Source: Convivina praedatoris (GTDB lineage Bacteria > Bacillota > Bacilli > Lactobacillales > Lactobacillaceae). Taken from it: a stretch of 64,000 nt of DNA. The first letter of the stretch is position 1. Every line of letters begins with the position of its first letter. Location of the stretch: assembly GCF_933208495.1 (NCBI RefSeq), contig NZ_CAKOET010000003.1:124001-188000 (forward strand). Reading direction: 5' to 3'. Below the pieces are notes generated by a model. It made no database searches, was not told the origin of the DNA, and saw only the letters and a program-made list of their open reading frames with translations. The position numbers were made by a program, and so were the translations under genes. Below are positions 34,829-43,787 of the stretch, piece after piece.

Positions 34829-35509
34829 ATGACTCAAAAAATTTTAATTGTTTTAACCAACGTCCCTACCTATGGAGAGGCTGACGATGCAACTGGGCTT
34901 TGGCTGGGCGAAGCCACTGAATTTATTGATGAATTTAAAGATAGTGAAGTTGCCTTTGATTATGTTAGTCCTCATGGTGGTTATGTGCCGGTTGATCCCC
35001 GTAGTTTAAAGTTCGCTGATGAAAATATTTTTGACTATTATCGATCAACTGATTTTCAAAATCGCGCTCTACGGAATTCCAAACGCCCAGTTGAAATTAA
35101 CCCAGCTGATTATGTTGCAATTTACTATACTGGCGGACATGGTGTTATGTGGGATTTTCCTCATGATAATGGTCTAGCTCAAATCGCCCAAACAATTTAC
35201 CAGCAAGGGGGTTATTTGGCATCAGTTTGTCACGGAATAGCTGGCTTATTGTTCTTACAAGATGACCAGGGACAATTCTTGATTGCTGGCAAAAAAATAA
35301 CTGGTTTTACCACTACGGAAGAATATCTAAGTGGTAAATTTAAAAAAATTCCTTTTTGGAACGAAAAAGTTGCCCAAGAACAGGGGGCTAGTTTCAAAAA
35401 GGCTCGAGCTTACAAGCCTTTTGCCATTCAAGATGGTCGAATTATTACTGGACAGAATCCATTTTCACCACGACAAACGGCTCGTTTACTTCGGGCTGCT
35501 ATCCAATAA
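34829..35509 (+). CDS. DJ-1/PfpI family protein (Hsp31-like)
   Basis: 226 residues with the class I amidotransferase-like fold. The nucleophile elbow is ASVCHGIAGLL (Cys about residue 134), preceded by YYTGGHGVMWDFP. SPHGGYVPVDPRS fits the Hsp31/YajL-type glyoxalase III-like subgroup, which removes methylglyoxal or repairs glycated molecules. Closing a reductase operon, it suggests carbonyl detoxification; this is inference. It ends at a bidirectional terminator. Confidence 0.86.
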   Translation: MTQKILIVLTNVPTYGEADDATGLWLGEATEFIDEFKDSEVAFDYVSPHGGYVPVDPRSLKFADENIFDYYRSTDFQNRALRNSKRPVEINPADYVAIYYTGGHGVMWDFPHDNGLAQIAQTIYQQGGYLASVCHGIAGLLFLQDDQGQFLIAGKKITGFTTTEEYLSGKFKKIPFWNEKVAQEQGASFKKARAYKPFAIQDGRIITGQNPFSPRQTARLLRAAIQ

Positions 35510-35510
35510 A

Positions 35511-35536
35511 AAAAGCCACCGCAGGGTGGCTTTTAT
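35511..35536. terminator. bidirectional terminator
   Basis: AAAAGCCACC/GGTGGCTTTT stem between convergent operons. Confidence 0.85.
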
Positions 35537-36228
35537 AGTATGTCCATGATTTCGTCAAGGGTATGAACTTCATAAGTGGGGTCAATGTTTTCTGGTGTGG
35601 AGGTACCATGATGGTTAATCCACAAGGTAGCGATACCGTAATTATTACCGCCCAAAATATCAGTATAGAGACCATCACCAATCATCATAGTGTTATCCAA
35701 GGTCATTTCAGGATTATCTTGAAAAATTTGATCAAAGAAACTGGCTTGTGGCTTTTTGCTGCCCATTTCTTCAGAAATATAAATCTGATCAAAATAGTGT
35801 TCGATATCAGTCTTTTTCAAGCGCATTCGTTGGAGCTCCGCCTGGCCATTCGTACCGGCAATTAATGTATACCTACGACTCAATTCATTTAAAATATGCT
35901 TAGCATGGGGGAGAATTCGATAATTATGCAAAATCATCTCATAATACTTGGATTCTAAATCCATCCCACTCCCTTCCAAGTTCAAGGCTTCCAAGGTTTT
36001 AGTAAAACGAACTTGAAAAATTTCGTTACGAGGAATTTTCCCCATCTCGTATTGATTCCAAAGCTTGCGGTTAATCCCACGATAGGTATCAATAGCCTTT
36101 GTTAGTTCGTTTCCAGTTAAGCCGATTCCTGCAAAGAGTCGTCGAATATTAACGGCTTCACCACCTGAGAAATCTAAGACAGTGTCATCTAAATCAAAAA
36201 TTAAATATTTATACACGGTTGTTACCAC
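35533..36228 (-). CDS. HAD hydrolase, YjjG-type nucleotidase
   Basis: 231 residues. HAD motif I FDLDDTVLDF (nucleophile and acid Asp), motif II AGTNGQ, motif III region EMGSKKP, and motif IV MIGDGLYTDILGGNN. The layout matches YjjG/YfnB noncanonical pyrimidine 5'-nucleotidases, which clean the nucleotide pool. It lies downstream of guaC and purA on the same strand, which supports nucleotide metabolism. The upstream gap is 52 bases. Confidence 0.85.
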   Translation of the reverse strand: MVTTVYKYLIFDLDDTVLDFSGGEAVNIRRLFAGIGLTGNELTKAIDTYRGINRKLWNQYEMGKIPRNEIFQVRFTKTLEALNLEGSGMDLESKYYEMILHNYRILPHAKHILNELSRRYTLIAGTNGQAELQRMRLKKTDIEHYFDQIYISEEMGSKKPQASFFDQIFQDNPEMTLDNTMMIGDGLYTDILGGNNYGIATLWINHHGTSTPENIDPTYEVHTLDEIMDIL

Positions 36229-36280
36229 CCTAAAATTTTTACAATCTTAGTATTAGTTTACCATGTCTAGACCTATTAGG

Positions 36281-37234
36281 TTAAGAGTGCAGGATAACGT
36301 AATCGACCGTACGAATAGCCGATAGATCCTTGCCACCGGCATAAGAAATTGATGATTGTAAGTCCTCTTTAATTTCAGTTAGAGTATCAGTAATTGGACC
36401 ACGATAGGGCACTAACAACTGACGACCTTCAACGTTATGGCTAGAACCTTTTTGCACAGCAGACGCTGAACCCCAGTATTTTTTATATTTTTTATGATTC
36501 TCTTCGACAACTTCACCGGGTGATTCTAAATGGCCAGCTAGACGAGAGCCAATCATAACCATGGTTACGCCAAAACGAATTGACTTGGCAATATCCCCGT
36601 TTTCTCGAATACCACCGTCAGCAATAATAGGCTTAGTGGCTCCTTTAGCACACCATTTTAAAGCAGCCAGTTGCCAACCACCTGTTCCAAAGCCAGTCTT
36701 TAATTTCGTAATACAAGCCTTACCAGGGCCGATACCAATTTTAGTTGCATCAGCGCCAGCAGCTTCAATTTCCTTAACAGCCTGAGGAGTACCTAGGTTA
36801 CCAACGATTAAGAAACTGTTAGGTAACTTTTCCTTAATATAATGAATCATGGCAATCACAAATTCGGAGTGCCCATGAGCCACATCAATCGTAATATATT
36901 CTGGGACCAAATTTTTAGCGGCCAAATCATCAATCAATTGGTATTCAGTCTTAGTAATACCGACACTGATTGAAGCAAATAAATTCTTAGCATGCATATC
37001 GGCCACAAAATTTAAACGCTCAGCGGGCTTAAAACGATGCATGACATAGAAATAATCGTTACTGGCAAACCAAGTAGCCAATGATTCGTCAATCACGGTC
37101 TCCATATTGGCCGCAACTAGGGGAAGTTTAAACTTACGAGAGCCTAAAACTACGCTGGTATCGGCTTCTCGACGGCTTTCAATAATACATTTATTAGGAA
37201 TCAATTGAACATCATCATAATCAAATACTTGCAT
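36281..37234 (-). CDS. guaC: GMP reductase
   Basis: NADPH-dependent conversion of GMP to IMP and ammonia. It is 317 residues, IMPDH-like TIM barrel without CBS domains. Motifs: [12 protein letters not shown] at the start, [20 protein letters not shown] with the catalytic Cys, and [18 protein letters not shown]. It is paired with purA upstream (26 bases), so the two reroute GMP to AMP through IMP. Confidence 0.93.
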   Translation of the reverse strand: MQVFDYDDVQLIPNKCIIESRREADTSVVLGSRKFKLPLVAANMETVIDESLATWFASNDYFYVMHRFKPAERLNFVADMHAKNLFASISVGITKTEYQLIDDLAAKNLVPEYITIDVAHGHSEFVIAMIHYIKEKLPNSFLIVGNLGTPQAVKEIEAAGADATKIGIGPGKACITKLKTGFGTGGWQLAALKWCAKGATKPIIADGGIRENGDIAKSIRFGVTMVMIGSRLAGHLESPGEVVEENHKKYKKYWGSASAVQKGSSHNVEGRQLLVPYRGPITDTLTEIKEDLQSSISYAGGKDLSAIRTVDYVILHS

Positions 37235-37260
37235 TAAAATTCCCCTTTATTTTTCAGCGC

Positions 37261-38553
37261 TTATTCAGTAACATCCCAAACGTTTTTTAATACGTGGGTT
37301 TGTTCACGATCTGGGCCAACCGCAAAGGTGTCTAATGGTAAGCCGACTAGTTCACTCACCCGCTCCAAGTAATGACGGGCATTGACTGGCAAATCATCAA
37401 TAGTTTGGCAGTCAGTAATGTCTTCATCCCAGCCAGGTAACTCTTCATAAATTGGCTTACAACGAGCTAGTTCGCGATTGCTAGCAGGATAGTAATCAAT
37501 CAATTGGCCATCTAATTCATATTGGGTAGCAATCTTAATGGTTTTTAGGCCACTCAAAACATCTAAGCAATTCAATGAAAGATAAGTCAAGCCAGAAACT
37601 CGCTTAGCGTGACGCAAAACAACGGCATCAAGCCAGCCAATTCGGCGGGGACGCTTAGTTACAACACCGTACTCATGGGCGACTTCACGAATGTGGCTGC
37701 CAATCTCATCAAATAGCTCAGTAGGGAAGGGACCATCCCCTACTCGAGATGTATAGGCCTTACATACACCAATGACTTGGTTAATCCGATTAGGACCAAT
37801 ACCAATTCCAGTCACTGCACCACCAGCAATCGGATTAGAAGAAGTTACATAGGGATAAGTCCCGTGGTCAACATCTAACATAACTCCTTGAGCACCTTCA
37901 AAGAGGACCTTCTTGTTTTGATCCAAAGCTTTGTTAATTAAATAGGAAGTATCGGTTACAAATGGCTTCATTCGTCGACCGAAATCGAGGTACTGATCAT
38001 AAATAGGCTGAAATTCTAGAGGCTCTTCATCAAACAACTTAGTTAATTGAAGATTTTTAATTTTCAAGGCTTGCTCTAGCTTTTCCTTTAAACTTTCAGG
38101 ATCTAAGAGATCAGCGACACGAATACCAATTCGCTCCAGCTTATCCATATAAGCTGGGCCAATTCCCTTGTGAGTTGTACCGATTTGGTTATCCTTTAGC
38201 TTTTCCTGAAGGGCATCAAATTGAATGTGATAGGGCATGATGATTTGTGCCCGACTAGAAATCCGAAGATTTTTAGTATCAACCCCGTTTTGTGCTAGAT
38301 AATCAAGTTCGGCAAAGAGGGTAGCCGGATTGATTACGACACCATTTCCGATAACATTGGTAACTTGGGGTAGGAAAATACCCGAAGGAATTAACTGTAC
38401 GTGTAACTTTTTACCATCGATGACCAAAGTATGGCCTGCATTGTCTCCACCGGAGTAGCGAACCACAAAATCAGCTTGGCGACTAAGAAAATCAGTGATT
38501 TTCCCTTTACCTTCGTCACCCCATTGGCTTCCGACAATTACAATTGACGACAT
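37261..38553 (-). CDS. purA: adenylosuccinate synthetase
   Basis: GTP-dependent ligation of IMP and aspartate. It is 430 residues, standard length. Motifs: [12 protein letters not shown] at the N-terminus, [20 protein letters not shown] and [11 protein letters not shown]. The ATG has GAGGTA upstream on the minus strand. The 226-base gap before the divergent exporter gene has one PurBox-like sequence (ATTGTTCGTGTTT, 38702-38714) with no partner, too weak to call. Confidence 0.97.
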   Translation of the reverse strand: MSSIVIVGSQWGDEGKGKITDFLSRQADFVVRYSGGDNAGHTLVIDGKKLHVQLIPSGIFLPQVTNVIGNGVVINPATLFAELDYLAQNGVDTKNLRISSRAQIIMPYHIQFDALQEKLKDNQIGTTHKGIGPAYMDKLERIGIRVADLLDPESLKEKLEQALKIKNLQLTKLFDEEPLEFQPIYDQYLDFGRRMKPFVTDTSYLINKALDQNKKVLFEGAQGVMLDVDHGTYPYVTSSNPIAGGAVTGIGIGPNRINQVIGVCKAYTSRVGDGPFPTELFDEIGSHIREVAHEYGVVTKRPRRIGWLDAVVLRHAKRVSGLTYLSLNCLDVLSGLKTIKIATQYELDGQLIDYYPASNRELARCKPIYEELPGWDEDITDCQTIDDLPVNARHYLERVSELVGLPLDTFAVGPDREQTHVLKNVWDVTE

Positions 38554-38779
38554 ATATTTACCTCATATCTACTATTTTTCTTTTTTGAACCAAATGAATT
38601 GTAAAGGTTTTTATGGAAGAAAGCAAGTTGAAGCCTAATAATATTCGTTTTTGATGATTTTAAAATTCGATAAAAGCTAAGATTTTATCTTTATATTTTA
38701 TATTGTTCGTGTTTTAACCACAACTTCACACGAGCGCCTTAGTTTGGTAAACTAATAAGATATGGAAGGGAAGGAAAAT

Positions 38780-39787
38780 ATGCAAATCAAAAATGGACAG
38801 TGGGTTGGTATTATTTTAGCCTTGGTACTTTCGTTAGTGGCCATGGTTCTAGCGAATTATTTACCACAAATTGGGGCCGAAGGATTGGCCATGTTAATGG
38901 GGATTCTATTAGGTAATACCATTTTTAGTGGTGAAAAATATAATAGTGGCGTTAAATGGGCCGAAAAGTATCCCATTGAAATTGGAATCGCCTTATTAGG
39001 GGCAACCTTGACGCTTAAGACGATTGCTAAGTTGGGCTGGCAAGGAATCGGCTTCATCATTTTAAACATGATTTTAGTCATTACGATTGTATATGCTTTG
39101 GGTAAGTATATTTTCAAGGTGGATATCGCTGATCGATTATTGATGGGGGCCGGTAATGCGGTCTGTGGTAGTAGTGCCATTGCGGCGGTAGCTCCAGCGA
39201 TTGGGGCACGGGATAATGACCGTCGGACAGCGGTTGCGACGGTATCTTTAACCGGTATGTTGCTACTATTAACATTGCCAGGTTTAAGTCAGTGGATTTT
39301 TGGTCAGAATAACCTTCTGATTGGTGCCTTAATTGGTGGCACGGTTCAATCGGTTGGACAAGTAGTCGGGACAGCAGCCTTGGTTAATAATCAGGTAGTG
39401 ACTTATGCAACCCTGTTTAAATTATTGCGTGTGATTATGTTGGCTTTAGTCGTAGTTGGTATGGCTTATTGGGCTCGTAAAACTAGCCATGACGAAGAAG
39501 GTATGACCGGTAAGGCAAAAATCACTTTTTTACCTTGGTATATTCAAGCTTTCATTGTGTTAATTTTGATTAATTCTTTTATCAGTTTACCTGAGCCAAT
39601 TCATCAAATATGTCACACGATTACTTCCTTCTTTGGGGTGGTTAACTTGGCTGCAATCGGCTTAAACCTAAAGTGGTCAACCATTCAAAAGAGTGGTGTG
39701 AAGTTTATTTCTTACGGGGCTTTGGTCGGTGTTATTCAAGTTATCTTAGCCTTGATTCTAATCTTTGTTTTCTTTAAAATGAAGTAA
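38780..39787 (+). CDS. YeiH family putative sulfate exporter
   Basis: Membrane protein of the YeiH/UPF0324 family, 335 residues from the ATG at 38780, which has GGAAGGGAAGG upstream; the ATG at 38762 lies before it. About ten hydrophobic segments. Family signatures: LAMLMGILLGNTIF, IGIALLGATLTLK, GAGNAVCGSSAIAAVAPAIGA and GGTVQSVGQVVG. The transported ion is predicted, not shown. Divergent from purA. Confidence 0.88.
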   Translation: MQIKNGQWVGIILALVLSLVAMVLANYLPQIGAEGLAMLMGILLGNTIFSGEKYNSGVKWAEKYPIEIGIALLGATLTLKTIAKLGWQGIGFIILNMILVITIVYALGKYIFKVDIADRLLMGAGNAVCGSSAIAAVAPAIGARDNDRRTAVATVSLTGMLLLLTLPGLSQWIFGQNNLLIGALIGGTVQSVGQVVGTAALVNNQVVTYATLFKLLRVIMLALVVVGMAYWARKTSHDEEGMTGKAKITFLPWYIQAFIVLILINSFISLPEPIHQICHTITSFFGVVNLAAIGLNLKWSTIQKSGVKFISYGALVGVIQVILALILIFVFFKMK

Positions 39788-39848
39788 AAAAAATGCAAAA
39801 TTTTTTTAATATGAGTATGAGTTGATTTAATTATCTGGGAGCGTCGGA

Positions 39849-40094
39849 ATGAAAAATAATTTAGATTCATATTTTTTTAAAAATAAGTCTCGACGGCATT
39901 CTTCTTACTGGAGAGGTTTTCAAGAAGGTATTACTGAATCTTATATATATGACGGAAAGAAACGGCATCGTTTTCGTAGGTTAGTGTATGAATTAGGTCA
40001 AAGATGGCAAGAAGCTCATGGCAAAACTACTCAAAAAGACGATGACTACTATGCTGGCTATCACGAGGGACAAAAAAGTGAATGGAGTCATTAA
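39849..40094 (+). CDS. uncharacterised small basic protein
   Basis: 81 residues, soluble, rich in Lys, Arg, Tyr and Trp. It has two similar aromatic-glycine segments, YWRGFQEGI and YYAGYHEGQ, at either end, which look like short repeats. I do not recognise the family. GGGAGCG lies seven bases before the ATG and a terminator follows, so it is probably a real gene. Confidence 0.62.
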   Translation: MKNNLDSYFFKNKSRRHSSYWRGFQEGITESYIYDGKKRHRFRRLVYELGQRWQEAHGKTTQKDDDYYAGYHEGQKSEWSH

Positions 40095-40095
40095 T

Positions 40096-40124
40096 AAAAA
40101 GCACGCCTGGGGTGTGCTTTTTTA
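40096..40124 (+). terminator. terminator
   Basis: AAAAAGCACGCC/GGTGTGCTTTTTT stem right after the small gene. Confidence 0.85.
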
Positions 40125-40133
40125 GTTTAAAAA

Positions 40134-40871
40134 TTATATGGGTAAGTATTTTTTCAAATATCTATATGCTTTTTTATAATTATATTTTTTGGCATTTAGC
40201 ATAATTTGCTTACCGTTATAATCAATTAATGCATTCGTTATGCCGTTTAATTTTTTAGAAAATAGTAAGTATGAGGCAATTGGTAAAGTATTTTGGATGT
40301 TTTTTTGCGAATGGGGTCGCAGATTACTTTGAATATGGCCGGGGTAAAATCCGTTAACCGTGGATTTTCGTCCCAATTGTTGAGCCAACAAACTAACTAG
40401 TAGACTTTTATAGGTAATTTCCCAGAGTGCCCGATTAATTAAAGTGGATTGAAAATCAAGAATAGGTGCATATTTAACTACATTGGGAAAGCCGGTTACG
40501 ATAAATATTCGACTGTTATCGGCTAAACATTGATTCAACTCGGTTAAAAAGAAATAATGGGACGTTAAGTTCACTGTAATATTAATTTCTTTATTTTTGG
40601 GATAAATACCAACACAATCAAATACGGTATCAATCTTTTTGTTATCTATAACTAATTGCTTGATTAATTCCTGACGTGACGATTCATCAGTGAGATCAGC
40701 CAAGTAGTAAGAAACATTAGCCGTTTTATTTTGAAGTTCGAGCATCATTATCTGGGCATGAAATGAATTTCGACCTAATAAAATTAGCTTAACTGGTTTA
40801 CTGGCTAAGCTTCTAGCAATAGCTAAACCTACGCCAGAAGTACCACCAGTGATTAGTATATTATTGTCCAT
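40134..40871 (-). CDS. SDR family protein, copy 1 (catalytic Tyr displaced)
   Basis: 245 residues with a Rossmann start ITGGTSGVGLAIA and the C-terminal YPGHIQSNL typical of classical short-chain dehydrogenases. The catalytic Tyr-x3-Lys is altered: the segment reads ALWEITYKSLL, with Trp five and Glu four residues before the Lys. A paralogue at 61247-61978 has the same change. The reaction is therefore uncertain. It lies downstream of a serine hydrolase gene but is separated from it by a terminator. Confidence 0.78.
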   Translation of the reverse strand: MDNNILITGGTSGVGLAIARSLASKPVKLILLGRNSFHAQIMMLELQNKTANVSYYLADLTDESSRQELIKQLVIDNKKIDTVFDCVGIYPKNKEINITVNLTSHYFFLTELNQCLADNSRIFIVTGFPNVVKYAPILDFQSTLINRALWEITYKSLLVSLLAQQLGRKSTVNGFYPGHIQSNLRPHSQKNIQNTLPIASYLLFSKKLNGITNALIDYNGKQIMLNAKKYNYKKAYRYLKKYLPI

Positions 40872-40894
40872 GATTATACCTCTTAATTATTGTA

Positions 40895-40923
40895 TAAAAA
40901 ATAGAGGCTATATCCTCTATTTT
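40895..40923 (-). terminator. terminator of the serine hydrolase gene
   Basis: AAAAATAGAGG/CCTCTATTTTT stem on the minus strand. Confidence 0.72.
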
Positions 40924-42005
40924 TACGACTCTTGCTGACTCAAATACTGATAAATTTTATCCGATAGTTTGCCTAAGGCCGATACTTGATCGGTATTAGT
41001 AATTAAGACAATGTAGGTTTTTCCAGTATGGGTAAAGGTGTTAATTGTGTTGAAACCACCCAAAATACCATGGCTAGAATAACTACTAGGGTTAACATAA
41101 AATCCCATGCCGTAGGTTGAACGACTCCCAGAATCAAACATTTTTGCTCGCTCTTGCTCGTTTAACAGGTCGCCTTGCATCAGAGCTTTATCAAATCGAT
41201 ACATATCAACGGCATTGGTATACATATCGCCAGCGCCGAACAGTTCTGACAAATCAGGAATCCGGGCCGGACTTAAATTACCATCTTTGGTGCGGTAGCT
41301 GGTCGCCAAATGATTAATCTTTTTATTAGTTGGATTAAAGCCAGAATCAACCATGCCACTCGGATTAAAGATATTTTTTTGTACGTAATCAGACAAAGGT
41401 TGCTTGCTAACCCTCTGGACAATGTCAGCTAAAATAGCATAATTACTGTCGGAGTACCGCCACAAACCGGGTTCCGGGTTAGGATTGGCATCCATGATTT
41501 GATGAACTAATTCTTTAGGCGTAACGCTTTTGCCATTCTCTTTTAATTCATTTAAGCCACTAGTGTGATTTAGCAAATTTTTTAAAGTAATGTTGACCCC
41601 ATTTGGAAAATCAGAAAAGTAATGACTAATCGGTTGGTCTACTTTTAATTTTCCATGCTGTTCTAGCTGAAGGACGGCGGTGGCAATCACTGACTTTTGG
41701 GCTGAACCAATATAGTAACGGTCACTGATTTGATTGTCCTGCTTTTCTTTTTGGTCCGCATAACCATAAGCCTGATTTAAAATAATCTTATCTCGTCGAT
41801 AAACCAGCGCTACGCCAGAAAACTTTGCACTTTTCAGTAAGTCAGAAAGTCCTTTATTATCTACCTTTGCTAGTTGTTGTTTGGGGGTGGAAGATTTATT
41901 AGTGGACGAATTAGGGTTAGACCATAATTTGCCAATTAGCAAGACCAACACGAGAATGACAGTTAAAACAGATCCGATTATGGGTAATATGTATCGATAA
42001 ATCAT
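40923..42005 (-). CDS. membrane-anchored serine hydrolase (class C beta-lactamase/DD-peptidase fold)
   Basis: 360 residues. One N-terminal membrane helix (IIGSVLTVILVLVLLIG, residues ~9-25), then a Ser/Thr/Asn linker. The catalytic SxxK is SAQKS (about residue 103) and the second motif YSDSNYA (about residue 184) has Asp in place of the usual YxN Asn. HGILGGFN resembles the HxG triad. LNHTSGL is the family landmark. It probably acts outside the membrane on cell-wall or D-amino-acid peptides. No resistance role is implied. Confidence 0.85.
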   Translation of the reverse strand: MIYRYILPIIGSVLTVILVLVLLIGKLWSNPNSSTNKSSTPKQQLAKVDNKGLSDLLKSAKFSGVALVYRRDKIILNQAYGYADQKEKQDNQISDRYYIGSAQKSVIATAVLQLEQHGKLKVDQPISHYFSDFPNGVNITLKNLLNHTSGLNELKENGKSVTPKELVHQIMDANPNPEPGLWRYSDSNYAILADIVQRVSKQPLSDYVQKNIFNPSGMVDSGFNPTNKKINHLATSYRTKDGNLSPARIPDLSELFGAGDMYTNAVDMYRFDKALMQGDLLNEQERAKMFDSGSRSTYGMGFYVNPSSYSSHGILGGFNTINTFTHTGKTYIVLITNTDQVSALGKLSDKIYQYLSQQES

Positions 42006-42119
42006 TTTGATTTCCTATTATTTCAAACTTTATACATTTAAGTCTCAGTATACTACAATTCAAATTAAGATAAATTCATAATCTAAATAGCTATTAGTTT
42101 TACTAGTTACTGACTTTAA

Positions 42120-42135
42120 GTACATAATAATGTAC
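42120..42135. promoter_or_regulatory. operator of the Phd/YafQ toxin-antitoxin pair
   Basis: GTACAT-AATA-ATGTAC perfect palindrome directly overlapping a TACAAT -10 box (42133-42138), as expected for antitoxin autorepression. Confidence 0.6.
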
Positions 42136-42163
42136 AATCTAAATACAAATGGAGGTAGCATTC

Positions 42164-42445
42164 ATGACAATTGCCTTAACTCAAAGTGATTTTCGCGAAC
42201 ATATTAAAGATTATTTAGATCAAGTCACCGACGATAATGAAACGGTCTATATTGCGCGCACGAATGGTCGGACTGCGACTGTTATCAGTCAAGAAAAATT
42301 AAATTGGTTGGAAAAGGCTGTTTCGGCGCGGGAAGATTCATTAGACTATGCCATCGCTCGAGACCAGTTGATTCAACAGGGTGTGATTGTGGATGATACC
42401 CAGGCGGTTGAATCAGATGATACTTATTGGAATCAATTCAAATGA
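42164..42445 (+). CDS. Phd/YefM-like antitoxin
   Basis: 93 residues from the ATG at 42164 (GGAGGT eight bases upstream). The N-terminal half (TQSDFREHIKDYLDQVTDDNETVYIARTNGR, given here only as a landmark by its ends TQSDF and TNGR) has the Phd/YefM DNA-binding and dimerisation pattern, followed by TATVISQEKLNWLE. The acidic C-terminus should wrap the toxin. Its stop overlaps the toxin start by 4 bases. Confidence 0.85.
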   Translation: MTIALTQSDFREHIKDYLDQVTDDNETVYIARTNGRTATVISQEKLNWLEKAVSAREDSLDYAIARDQLIQQGVIVDDTQAVESDDTYWNQFK

Positions 42446-42771
42446 AATTCAAACCTCGTAAAACTTTTGAACATGATTTAAAACGCTTGGCCAAACTGGA
42501 TAGTAGCATTGTTGATGAAGTCCGGGAAGCGATTGATATTTTGTTAGAAGCCGGTCGTTTGCCAGAAGAATTTGGCGATCACCCCTTACAACGCCGTTGG
42601 AGTAGATATCAGGAATTTCATTTACGTGATACGTCTAGGGGGACTGAGTCCAATGATATCAATGATATTTTGGTTGTTTATCGTTGGGACTATGATGAAT
42701 TAATTCTAGTCGGTGTGCGAGTTGGTTCTCATCAAACCTTATTTAATAATGCCAATCAAAAACATAAATAA
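42442..42771 (+). CDS. YafQ/RelE-superfamily toxin
   Basis: 109 residues. Starts MKFKPRKTFEHDLKRLAKL; the core LPEEFGDHPLQRRW...EFHLRD...ILVVYRW matches the YafQ group of ribosome-dependent mRNA interferases, with His (DHPL) and later His (GSHQTLF) near the family catalytic positions. The partner is Phd/YefM-like rather than the DinJ-type antitoxin of E. coli YafQ. A terminator follows. Confidence 0.84.
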   Translation: MKFKPRKTFEHDLKRLAKLDSSIVDEVREAIDILLEAGRLPEEFGDHPLQRRWSRYQEFHLRDTSRGTESNDINDILVVYRWDYDELILVGVRVGSHQTLFNNANQKHK

Positions 42772-42774
42772 CCG

Positions 42775-42807
42775 CGATACAAGTCGATTTGATTTGTATC
42801 GTTTTTA
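42775..42807 (+). terminator. terminator of toxin-antitoxin operon
   Basis: CGATACAA/TTGTATCG arms and TTTTTATTTT. Confidence 0.72.
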
Positions 42808-42839
42808 TTTTGGAAAAATACTTTGCATATTTTATTATA

Positions 42840-42868
42840 TATAGTACTATATGTTGTATAGTACTATA
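42840..42868. promoter_or_regulatory. double palindrome, probable PadR operator
   Basis: Two perfect copies of TATAGTACTATA (42840-42851 and 42857-42868), 17 bases apart centre to centre, inside an AT-rich promoter 25 bases before padR. This is typical of autoregulation by a dimeric PadR repressor. Confidence 0.7.
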
Positions 42869-42892
42869 TATAATATATTGAGGGAGCAAAAA

Positions 42893-43198
42893 ATGGCACT
42901 AAAAATACCCACGCTAGTTTTGGATGCGGTAGTACTGCAAATTTTAGACCGAGGTGAATTGTATGGCTATCTAATTTCCAAAGAAATCCAAGAAATTACA
43001 CATATCTCGGATTCGACTACTTATCCAGTTTTACGCCGACTAGAAAAAGCAGAATTGCTAGAAACTCACACAGTTATCTTTGAAGAACGCAGTCGGAAAT
43101 ACTACAAGATAACTGACCAGGGAAAGGTTCGCTTAAAAGAGTTAAAGCAAGATTGGCACGAATTTGCCACTCAGATTAATAGTATTTTGGGAGAATAA
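42893..43198 (+). CDS. PadR family transcriptional regulator
   Basis: 101-residue winged-helix protein: LDAVVLQILDRGELYGYLISKEI, SDSTTYPVLRRLEKAELLET, and SRKYYKITDQGKVRLKEL, the standard PadR order. The ATG at 42893 has GAGGGAG upstream; earlier in-frame starts lie inside the operator. It leads an operon with DUF1700 and DUF4097 proteins, a common Firmicutes arrangement answering envelope stress. Confidence 0.92.
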   Translation: MALKIPTLVLDAVVLQILDRGELYGYLISKEIQEITHISDSTTYPVLRRLEKAELLETHTVIFEERSRKYYKITDQGKVRLKELKQDWHEFATQINSILGE

Positions 43199-43199
43199 T

Positions 43200-43787
43200 A
43201 TGAAGTATTTAGAGGAATTAAAGCGACATTTAAGGGAGCTACCACAGTCCGAGCAGAACAATATCATTAATTATTATCAGGAATATATCGAAGATGCTGG
43301 TTTTAACGAAAATGAGTTAGTTACTAAATTAGGTAGTCCCAAAAGTCTTGCTCAGAAATTAAAGTTTGATTATTTTATGGATAACGATCCACATGATGAT
43401 CGACAAAGCGAACCAGTAAAACACAAAGATGTACGAGTGCTTTGGATTGTTATTTTGGGGATTCTTTCTTTGCCAATTTCTATTCCTATTCTGATAACAC
43501 TTGTTTTTGTACCGTTGATAATACTTGTAACATTGATTTTTACAGTTATAGTAGTTTCGATTAGTTTAATTTTTGCTAGTTTAGTAACAATAGTTAGCGG
43601 GCTAGCAATTATTAATCAGTCTCTTTGGGGTGGACTATTTTATGTAGGAATCGGCCTAGCTATTGGAGGTTTAATGGCTGTTATTCTGTCTTTTATGCCA
43701 ACAGTCATCAAACTAATTTCTTCATTAAGCCTAAAAATTGCCAAATATTTACAAACCAAGTTTAAAAAAGAGGGGTCTAGCAAATGA
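43200..43787 (+). CDS. DUF1700 (HAAS domain) membrane protein
   Basis: 195 residues from the ATG one base after the PadR stop. The N-terminal ~70 residues form the cytoplasmic helical HAAS signalling region (MKYLEELKRHLRELP, IINYYQEYIEDAG, LGSPKSLAQKL). Three or more hydrophobic segments follow (VLWIVILGILSLPISIPILI, VIVVSISLIFASLVTIVSG, GGLFYVGIGLAIGGLMAVIL, named separately). It overlaps the next gene by 4 bases. Likely links PadR to the envelope. Confidence 0.87.
   Translation: MKYLEELKRHLRELPQSEQNNIINYYQEYIEDAGFNENELVTKLGSPKSLAQKLKFDYFMDNDPHDDRQSEPVKHKDVRVLWIVILGILSLPISIPILITLVFVPLIILVTLIFTVIVVSISLIFASLVTIVSGLAIINQSLWGGLFYVGIGLAIGGLMAVILSFMPTVIKLISSLSLKIAKYLQTKFKKEGSSK

Noticed and set aside
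38640-38714. Possible PurBoxes upstream of purA
   Set aside because: Only one fair match (ATTGTTCGTGTTT) and a poor second one about 60 bases away; known PurR sites are paired at about 16-17 bases.
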